This document shows positions 33,241 to 44,000 of a stretch of 64,000 bases of DNA, one piece after another. The DNA comes from Congeria kusceri. Its lineage: Eukaryota > Mollusca > Bivalvia > Myida > Dreissenidae. A program made the position numbers and the translations under genes. Under the pieces are notes generated by a model, which had not been told where the DNA came from, ran no database searches, and was given only the letters and a program-made list of their open reading frames with translations. The stretch is taken from positions 2,226,078-2,290,077 of the forward strand of contig CM051029.1 of NCBI GenBank assembly GCA_027627225.1, in the 5' to 3' direction. Each line of letters opens with the position of its first letter. Positions within the stretch are counted from its first letter, which is position 1.

Positions 33241-35001
33241 ATGATGATGATGATGATGATGACCCTTTCGATGTCGAGAAAGAGAGGGCTACTTCCATGT
33301 TCACAAACAAGACAATAGGTACCATTAAACTATTTTAATGTGTGTGTTATCATTAATGATGGCTGTAGACTGTATTAACAAATTAGTGTTTAATTATGGT
33401 TATGTTATTTTATTCAAAAATGTGTATTTCCTTTTCAGACGATGACGAGGATGAGGATGACGGGGACAATGATGATGACGATGACGGGGACGATGATGAT
33501 GACCCCCCTTTGGATTTCGAGAAAGATGGGGCAACCTCCATCGTACCAAATATGACAGCAGGTATTATTTAACTGTTATTGGTTGTTTGTTTTTAAACAT
33601 TTTGCACTACACTGTATTCACAAATTCCTGTTTATTTATGCCTGAATAATTTTATTCAAAATTGTGTATTTCCTTTTCAGACGAGGATGACGATGACGGG
33701 GACAGTGATGGTGACGGGGACAATGATGATGACCCCGCTTTGGATTTCGAGAAAGATGGGGCTACCTCCATCGTACCAAACAAGACAGCAGGTATTATTT
33801 AACTGTTATCAGTTGTTTGTTTTTAAACATTTGGCACTACACTGTATTCACAAATTCCTTTCTATTTATGGTTATATAATTTTGTGCTAAATTGTGTATT
33901 TCCTTTTCAGGCGACGATGATGATGGTGACCATGATGCTGATGATGGCGATGACGGGGACATTGATTATGATGATTACGGGGACGATGATGATGATGATA
34001 TTGACAATGATGATGGCCCCCCTTTGGATGTTGAGAAATATGGGGCTACCTCCATCATACCAAACAAGACAGCAGGTATTATTTAACTGTTATAGGTTGT
34101 TTGTTTTTAAACATTTGGCACTACACTGTATTCACAAATTCCTTTCTATTTATGGTTATATAATTTTATACAAAATTGTGTATTTCCTTTTCAGGCGACG
34201 ATGATGATGGTGACCATGATGCTGATGATGGCGATGACGGGGGCATTGTTTATGATGATGAAGATGATGGGGACGATGATGATGATATTGACAATGATGA
34301 TGGCCCCCCTTTGGATGTTGAGAAATATGGGGCTACCTCCATCGTACCAAACAAGACAGCAGGTATTATTTAACTGTTATACATGTAGGTTGTTTGTTTT
34401 TAAACATTTGGCACTACACTGTATTCACAAATTCCTTTCTATTTATGGTTATATAATTTTATACAAAATTGTGTATTTCCTTTTCAGGCGACGATGATGA
34501 TGGTGACCATGATGCTGATGATGGCGATGACGGGGACATTGTTTATGATGATGACGATGATGGGGACGATGATGATGATATTGACAATGATGATGGCCCC
34601 CCTTTGGATGTTGAGAAATATGGGGCTACCTCCATCGTACCAAACAAGACAGCAGGTATTATTTAACTGTTATCGGTTGTTTGTTTTTAAACATTTGGCA
34701 CTAGACTGTATTCACAAATGAGCTTAAAAAAACAAAAGGTCTCTGTCGGAAGGTCCCAATCATTTTGAATCCTTTGCAGGAGGTTTGTATAATTTGGTGC
34801 ACATTTCTAAAAATAATATGATGTGAAGAGCACACAAAGATGTGTTATTGTCTTAAACACAACAAACCTTTTTGTGTTCAGTTATGCATATAAATTTATG
34901 CAAAAATTTGTTTTTTATAGATGATGATGATGATGATGATGATGATGCTTCGAATGTCGAAAAAGAGAGGGCTACCTCCATGTTAGCAAACAAGACAGCA
35001 G
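33241..35001 (+). CDS. Array of seven phase 1-1 acidic cassette exons
   Basis: Exons of 78, 123, 111, 165, 168, 168 and 81 nt, all divisible by three and all phase 1 to 1, so any number can be included or skipped. Each is an Asp-run followed by a conserved tail (PPLDVEKYGATSIVPNKTA in the central ones, PFDVEKERATSMFTNKT in the first). Exons 4, 5 and 6 and the introns after them are nearly identical, which marks recent unequal duplication. Exons 1 and 7 form an outer, more diverged pair. Acidic stretches of this kind are common in chromatin and histone-binding proteins. Confidence 0.8.
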
Positions 35002-38000
35002 GTATTATTGAACATTTTTTTCTGGATTTAAATAAGGCTATTATGTTTTAGGCATCATTCATCATTTCATCGTTAAAATTTATTTTTCACTTGTGTGTTT
35101 TGTGATAATTCTGGGCTAAGTGTGAGTTTAGGCTATCCATAAAACCGGTTTAAACCCCAAATACTTTGCATTGACTGTTCCAAGACGGTGACCCCAGCTT
35201 TAATAAATGTTCATGTTTAATGTTTTGTTGTATGTATTTTCTTGTATCGTCGAGGCAATTGGTCACTAGCTTTAAATGAAAGACTACCAGAAGTTCCCCC
35301 CAAAAAATAATATTTTTGGAGTTTCATTTTTCCTCATAGTTAGCTATGCGGATTTTTTCTAAGGCTCAAAAAGTTTCAGAGTGCTGTTGAATATAGTTGT
35401 AGAAAATAGAAGGGTTATTTACCCTACTCCCAGTTTTAATCAAACCCCTTTTATCCATGATGTAGATATTGAATGAGAATTCATCGTTCATCGTGTTTGT
35501 CTCATTTTTGGTCAAGAAACTACTTATTAATCCACCGTCGCAAAGCGGGAGGGGTATTTTAAGAATGCCCGTTGTCCGTCCATCCGTCAGTCTGTCCCTA
35601 ACACTTTTGTGTCCGCTCCATATCTCCTATACCCTTTGACAGATTTCCATGAAACTTGCCTTAAGGGCATTAAGACAATGTGCAGAAGGCATTAGTCAGT
35701 TATGCCTGCTCATGGTCAAGGTCGTACTTCAAGGTAAAAGGTTTGAGCCTCCATTTTCGTGTCCGCTACATACCGTTTGAAGGATTTTTATGAAACTTAC
35801 TACAAATGTTAAGGGCATAGAACCAATGTGCATAAGGCATGATTCAGTCATGTTGGCTCAAGGTGAAGGTCATACTTCAAGGTCAAAGGTTTGAACCTCA
35901 ATTGTCGTGTCGGCTCTGTTTGTCTTATTACCTTTAAAGGATTTTCATGAAACTTGGCTGAAATGTTAATTTCGTTGAGACAATGTGCAGACGGCATGAG
36001 TCAGACAGCTGGCCCAATTTCAAGGTCAAGAGTTACAGCCTTTATTTTTGTGTCTTCTCCATGTTTCTATACCAATTAAAGGATTTTAATGACACTTGGC
36101 TAAAATGTGTAGGAAATTCAGACAATGTGCAGAAGGCACAAGTCAGTTATGCCAACTCAAGGTCAAGGTCATACTTTACGGTCAAAAGTTTGAATCTCCA
36201 TTGTCGTGTCCGCTCAATATCTCTTATACCCTTTGAAGGGTTTTCATGAAATTTTGTTACAATGTTAAGGTCATTGAGATGATGTGCAGAAGGCATGAGT
36301 CAGTTACGCCGGCTCAAGGTCAATGTCACAGTTGAAGAACACTAATTTACCCTTCATTGCTTTCGTATATGATTCATATCTCCTATACCCATTGAAGGAT
36401 TGTCATGAAAAGTTTGTCATTTATAAGATGTTCTGAAGTCATAAGTCACCACTTTAGTGTAAAAGAATGTCAGCCGGGGATGTAGTTGCCTCTTCGACTG
36501 CCTTGTTACCATGAAAGAAGTGAGTGGCCTGTACAAAATAGCTAGTTGTTTGATTAGATATTTACTCACAGCAATAATAAATGGTATCATTTTTCAGGTT
36601 ATGCAGGAAAATGTGTCATCAACATACTGTTTTCAGGAATGTCAGTTAATTTGGTGAGTCTTCAGAATTTTCATTTTACTTTTACCAGTTTTTAGTCCCC
36701 TAACGGTTTCACCATTGCAGGCATTTCCACAGGGCTTTTAAGCACAGTGGCACCCCTGTGCCTGAATTTCCAAATCAGGGGTACCCCTGTGTCTGAATTT
36801 CCAAAGAAGGGTACCCCAGTGCCTGAATTTTTAATTCAGGAACACCCCTGTACCTAAATTTCCAATTATTATCTGTGTATGTGCTTTTTAGCTCACCTGA
36901 GCACAACGTGCTCATTGTGAGCTTTTAGGATCACCTTTTGTCCGTCGTGAATCGTGCGTCGTCAACATTTACCTTGTTAACACTCTAGAGGCCACATTTA
37001 TTGTCTGATCTTCATGAAACTTGGTCAGAACATTTGTCCCAATGATATCTCGGCCGAGTTCGAAACTGGGTTACGTGAGTTCAAAAACTAGGTCACTAGG
37101 TCAAATTAAAGAAAAAGCTTGTTAACACTCTAGAAGTCACATTTTTAGTCCATTCTTCATGAAACTTGGTTAGAACATTTGTTCTCATGATGTCTCAGCT
37201 GATTTCGAAAATGGTTCCGGTCTGTTGAAAAACATGGCCGCTAGGGGGCGGGGCAGTTTTCCTTATATGGCTATAGTGAAACCTCGTTAACACTCTATAG
37301 GCCACATTTATTGTCCAATCCTCATGAAACTTGGTCAGAACATTTGTCCCACTGAAATCTCGGCCAAGTTCGAAAATGGTTCCGGTCTGTTGAAAAACAT
37401 TGCCCCCAGGGGGCGGGGCAGTTTTCCTTATATGGCTATAGTGAAACCTCGTTAACACTCTATAGGCCACATTTATTGTCTAATCTTCATGAAACTTTGT
37501 CAGAACATTTGTCCAAATGAAATCTCAGCCAAATTCGAAAATGGTTCCGGTCTGTTGAAAAACATGGCCGCCAGGGGGCGGGGCAGTTTTCCTTATATGG
37601 CTATAGTGAAACCTCGTTAACACTCTATAGGCCACATTTATTGTGCAATCTTCATGAAACTAAGTCAGAACGTTTGTTCTAATAATATCTCGGCCAAGTT
37701 CGAAAATGGTTCCGGTCTGTTGAAAAACATGGCCGCCAGGGGGCGGGGCAGTTTTCCTTATATGGCTATAGTGAAACCTTGTTAACACTCTATAGGCCAC
37801 ATTTATTGTCCAATTTTCATGAAACATGGTCAGAACATTTGTTCTAATGATATCTCGGCCAAGTCCGAAAATGGTTCCGGTCTGTTGAAAAACACGGCCG
37901 CCAGGGGGCGGGGCAGTTTTCCTTATATGGCTGTAGTGAAACCTTGTTAACACTCTATAGGCCACATTTGTTGTCCAATCTTCATGGAACTTTTTCAGAA

Positions 38001-41000
38001 CATTTGTTCCAATGAAATCTCGGTTGAGTTCGAAACTGGGTCACGCGAGGCAAAAACTAGGTCATTAGGTGAAATAAAAAAAAATTGAAGACCCCTTTGA
38101 TATATTTTAATGAAGCTTAATATGTAGATAATGTACCTAATATCAAGACCTTGCATTATGTTTGTGTTGGGTGGGGTCAAGGTCACAGTTACTAAAAGTT
38201 TTCGCTCAATAACTTGAAAACCTTTCTAGATATTTTAATGAAACTTCATACATAGATATCAGGTGAGCGACCTAGGGCCATCATGGCCCTCTTGTTTAGC
38301 TCTGGAGTAATGTAGAAATTAATATGGGACACATTCAATTAAGAAAAAAGTAGAACCCATTGCCAACTGTGGGTCTATGCCCCTGTGCCTTAACAAAATC
38401 GTGGGGAAAGGCCTGCATTGGTGACAGCAAGAATGAATAAACTCTAGATTTATATTCACCAGCTTTTTAACTAATGCACATGGGTATTTTGGTGAAGTTG
38501 TGGTTGGTGACATCAGTAACCAGGCTGGCTAGCTCAGTTGGTAGAGGGCTGGACTACAAATCTGAAGATTGCAGGTTTGATCCCTGGCCTGGCCACATAA
38601 CTTGTGTGGTGATTGGTCATGAAGTTCTTTCTACGGCCATTCTCCCCCTACCTCTGATTCAAGGAGGGCAGTTGTCAGTTACTTGCATAAGTATGTGCGC
38701 TTAGTACAGTTAAACCAGCTACCCCTGGAAAAGTGTGAGTTGGTTAGCTGACCACCATGATGTGACTGAAATACTGTTGAAACGGCAAAAAATTCAACAA
38801 AACAAACAAACAAACAGACAACATAAGAGTTTTGTGATAATCTGTATAATATGGAGACATCTATGTCGTATAGGCACACATCAGTTTTCACTATGAAATA
38901 ATTTAAATGAAACTAAATGTTTGCAAAAATAAGTGTATATTAATATATGTGTGTGTGAAATCCTAAGCATATTATTATCAAATTGTCCTTACATGAGTAT
39001 GTTCTGTCAGTGTGCTTCTTATGCTTTATACAAGTATTGAGCAATTTCTTGTATCTATTTTTAAGGGATTTTTCAAGATTTTTCGAACCTGCAAGCTTGT
39101 AACGAGCGCAGAAGAGGCTGATATTCTCGTTCTTCCAGCATGTAAGGCAAATCACAAATACATCATATGTATAAGAAATATAATGGCTATACAGTTATCA
39201 ATATATTTATAAATGTTTAATTATAACCAGTGTCATATCCAGTAGGAGTATTATCATGCCTGTTGCTCAATGACATGTAATATAGCAAACTTTCATTGCC
39301 GGTATTTAACAAATGGTATCACATTCAACATTTAAACATAATCATGTAGTGTTTTGTCGAAAAATGTTCACAAAAATCGGAAACGTTTAAGCAGAATTTT
39401 AAAGTCACTATCAATGGAATACATTTAAATATGTGATGTTCATTAAATTATTTAACAGTTGAAAAAATTAATTCATTTGAACGTTGTGAGTCGTTTTCAT
39501 GATTACATGTATTACTTGCAACATTTTCATCAACAATTTTACTACCAGTTAACCCATTAAGTCTTAAATATAATCTGCAGAAATATATCATCTCTACAGT
39601 AAATCTGAAACATTCCACATGTGTAGGCATAAGTGTGCAAGAGGAAATTTACAGTTTTTTTTTTTTAATTAATTATTATTACCTCGTAATTGAAGAGAGA
39701 GGGGTATACTGGAGTCACTCTGTCAGTCGGTTTGTTGGTCGATAGGTCAGTCCACATTAAATGTTATAACTTTATGGAGTGAACTTACTCCACATTTATG
39801 CGTCATAACCATGAAGTTTGCAAGAAACAACTCATACCCAGTGATCTACATATTACTTTGTTATTTGCCCTTAAGCAAAGACATGGGCAGTGATCTGTCC
39901 GCATACAATGTCACAAGTTGAATAAGCGTTGCAAGGTTACTAGTGACAAATCTATAGATTCCATTAACAAAATTTGACAGGATTAAAATAAGCTGAAATG
40001 CTTATATTTGTACCTTTTATGCATTTGCAATCATACAATCAGTGTTACCCTGGAAATGTTTCATTTAATCCTTTAAGACAGTTTGCCTGTCACATGATGT
40101 CAACTTAGCCATTGCTGTGATCTTTGGCAGCACAACAAGATCAGTTCCTTTATTTTTGGTTTTCAGCAGGAAATGGACACACTAAACATTCAACATTGAA
40201 ACTATTCCAGTGCCTTGTTGGCAGAGAGAAATCTATTGTCAGTGCAAAGTGGGTGACAGACTCTATTGCAACAGGTTGCTTGCAAGAGCTGGTAAGAGTA
40301 CAATAAAAATAAACTTAATTTTACTGCCCCCCCCCCCCACTCGCCACATTATTAAGTGATTGATGAGCTATTATAGAGGTACTGTCCTGTGTATTCCATC
40401 ATATATAATCATGTTATAGCTTGTGTGGAAAATAACTTACGATTTTTTGTGCAAACATGAAACAAAAGTTTTCAAGCAAGGTTATGGTTGGTTGTAAACC
40501 CGCATTTAATTAATTCATGCCCCATAACCAGTGGAAGAATGCAGATGTGATCAGACTAGAAACACAGGACTGTTTTAATTTATTCAGTCAATATTCAGGC
40601 CGGTCAAATGGTTATTATGGTTTTCTTGTTTCTTTATTATTGCACAGGATGAAAGATATGCTGTGAAGAGTGCAGTAACATATGGCGAGTGGTCTGCGTA
40701 TGAGAATTATGATCCTTTCGAATTCAAATTCCTTGGAAGTGATTGGATTGAAACTAAAGAAGGTAACTAATGGAATTTCAGTTAAAGAATGTCAATTAGC
40801 TCATCATTTATACCCCACTTGTTCACACACTGTTCCCACTTGTTCACATACTGTCCTCACTTGTTCACACACTGAACCCACTTGTTCGAGCACTGTCCCC
40901 ACTTGTTCACACACTGAATTCACTTGTTCACACACTGTCCCCACTTGTTCACACACTGTCCCCACTTGTTCAAAGACTGAACCAACTTGTTCAAACACTG

Positions 41001-44000
41001 AACCCACTTGTTCACACACTGTCCCCACTTGTTCACATACTGTCCCCACCTGTTAACACACTGAACCCACTTGTTCAAACACTGTCCCCACTTGTTCACA
41101 CACTGAACTCAATTGTTAGCACACTGAACCCACTTGTTCAAACACTGTCCCCACTTGTTCACACACTGAACTCACTTTTTCACACACTGAACCCACTTGC
41201 TCACACACTGTCTCCACTTGTTCACATACTGTCTCCACTTGTTCACACACTGAACTCACTTTTTCACACACTGAACCCACTTGCTCACACACTGTCTCCA
41301 CTTGCTCACATACTGTCCTTGCCTGTTCAATTTGTTATTATTATATAACTTATAATATTCTCTAATCAGCTGTTAGTGTAATGTGATATGCGTTGTGGGG
41401 GCATCAGTGTCTGTGACGACACATTAAAAAAGATACCCTGTATATTTAGGAAGGGACACGTTACAACAGAATGATTATTGAAATTGAGGGCATCCCTGTT
41501 ATATATAGTTTTATGTTATTTCAGAGAAATGAATGATAAAATATGAACAGGTATTGAAGTGGAACAACTTTATTTTATTATCTTCAGACGATCTCCGATG
41601 TCTTTTAACTAGAATTGGTGGTCATGAGGTGTTGACAGCGTCTGTAGACACTATCTTCATTTGCGCTGATGGAGAACTTCATACATCATGTATATATTTT
41701 TCTTACTGTTCAATAGTTCCAATGTAAGAGTTTTTTTTGTCAAAATTTAATTTGAATTTTATCACTTTATCAGAAAAATATCCATGATTAACGGTCCAAT
41801 ATTCTATACACATGGAAATAGCAATGTGTCCGAAATCATTTTTCTCAAGATATGTATTGAGTGAATTATCCCTTTGGTCGTTAAAGATTAAGAACACTTG
41901 AAACTATATTGCTTACAGTTACCTGGTATTAATCATTCTTTGAACAACTGCTTGCTAACGTAACTATAAAAAAATAATAATGTGTACTGTGTAAAAATTT
42001 ATAAATGATCGTTACAATCCACCTTTTATCTTTATAAAAAATTACTGCAATACTGCTGAAACAGTTTGTGCTGGCAAGCTCTTGTACTATTAGAAACATG
42101 GGAAGCTCTTGTACTATCACGAAACATAACAGAAGTGTTCGTTTTGTCCTTTGCATTTGTTCTTACTGGAGTCAGATGTCTGTTGACAGCTGATGTAAAA
42201 CAAAACTGCGCACTGATATTACGTTGTGTATGTTTCAGCTCAATGTGTTGATAAAGAGTGGATCTTCCACACCATAATCAGTGGAAAGGTCATCAGCCCT
42301 CTATCCAAAATATCCGATGACATAGTGAATTGCAGTGATAATGACTCGGACATTGTCGGGTGTGAAGCATTTTCACCAAGTAAAAAAATATTTGTCCAGA
42401 CTTCAGGATCTCTGTCTGGAAAAAGAAAGCAAAAGCTCCAAAGTTGTGTCTACTGTCAGGTATTGAATACAAAAATGTCAAGACATCTTGCGAGTAAACA
42501 TTCAAATGAATTGGAAGTTGCCAAAATATTAGCATTGCCGAAAGGATCCCAGAAACGAAGGCGAGCTTGGATTGAACTTGCAGCAAAAGGGAATTGGGTC
42601 CACAACAAAGAAGTTCGTGAAACTGGAAAGGGGTTTATTATTCCAAAATACAGGCCATCCATCAACAATGTTGAGCGAAAGTATCTTCCTTGTGAGTTCT
42701 GTAAATCCGAAATTGTTGCAAGTGATATGTGGAAGCATCACAAGACATGTGTTGTAAGGCCAGCAGGCATTCATAGCGACTCACCGATTGCAAATTCTAA
42801 ATTACTATTGCCTGTTGATTGTTCTCAGGAACTAAACAGAAAAGTTCTTAGCAAAATGCGGGATGACCTCATTTCGGTTGTTGTCAGGTCTGATCCACTT
42901 ATCCTCGAGTTTGGATCAAGAAAATATGAAAAAGTAGGAGATCAAGACCATATGCACCAGCACATCGGTCAAAGGATGCGTGAATTGGCAAGGATAGTGA
43001 TATCTATGAAGGATACACGTAAGAGAATGTTGACTTTGAAAGACTGCTTAATTCCAACACGATGGAAACTTCTTTTAAATGCTGTAAGATCAGAAGCTGG
43101 TTTCGATAGCGAGACCATGCAGTGGTCAAGACCTTCATTTGCTATTAAAGTAGGACATGGCATCAAAAAGTGTGCTAAAATTGTTAGAAATCAAGCTAAC
43201 ATAATGGAGGATGAAGAATTAAGAGAACGCGCCAACTCTATTATTGAGTTGTATGAAGATGAGTGGGAGGAGCGCATAGTGTCTCCAGCAAGAGCCTCAT
43301 TAGCCTCAGTGAAGTATAACACACCGAAACTGTTGCCTCTGGTGGAAGATGTTGTCACCCTTTCTACATATCTGAAATCTGAAATTGAGGCAGCCAGGAC
43401 GTCTCCCAAAAAACCTGAAATGTACACCAAGCTATGCAAAGCAGTGTTGGCACAGGTCATCCTGTTTAACAGAAAAAGGGCAGGAGAAGCCCAACGACTT
43501 AAAGTTGAGGACTTTTTGAGGGCCTCTTTAAACCCAAAAGTGGACGCTGAAGTAAAAAAGTCGCTTACCAATTTCGAACAAACATTGTGCGAGACCCACA
43601 TTCGTGTAGAAACCAGAGGAAAACGTGGACGCAAGGTTGCGGTAATTTTTACTGCGGAAATGAAGAGCCACATTGAAATTTTGTTGAAATTAAGAAAGAA
43701 CTTGGCCATTGAGTCTAAGTATGTGTTTGCCCCTCCCAACACACATATGCCTTACAGGGGATCAAAAACCTTACGGGAAGTATCATTGGAAGCAGGATTG
43801 AAGTATCCAGAAAGAATAACGTCAACTAACCTAAGAAAACAGTTGGGGACGATGTGTCAGCTGTTGGGCTTAACAGAAAATGAACAAGATGTTTTAGCCA
43901 AGTTCATGGGACATGACATTCGAGTACACCGTGAATTTTACAGACTTCCCCAGAGCACGATAGAAATAGCAAAAGTGACAAAAGTGCTACACTTGCTTAA

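Noticed and set aside
31225..33241. Direct splice of the SET exon to the acidic array giving a single SET-acidic-BRCT-recombinase protein
   Set aside because: The SET exon ends in phase 0. The first acidic exon must be entered in phase 1; in phase 0 it reads a Met run and meets TAG. An unseen intermediate exon could still rescue the fusion.
37195..37965. Repeated minus-strand frames reading YRVLTRFHYSHIRKTAPPP
   Set aside because: They are translations of the 165-bp tandem core of the dispersed element, not a protein repeat gene.
38522..38600. tRNA gene candidate with A and B boxes
   Set aside because: The acceptor stem does not close, and the sequence continues as a 300-bp SINE with partial copies at 21.4 and 45.3 kb.
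40682..41301. Frames with 7-residue repeats TCSHTVP and CEQVGTV
   Set aside because: They arise because the intronic minisatellite unit is 21 bp; only the first bases overlap the real exon at 40648-40762.
43191..43742. 183-codon minus-strand frame
   Set aside because: Shadow of the recombinase-like exon on the opposite strand.
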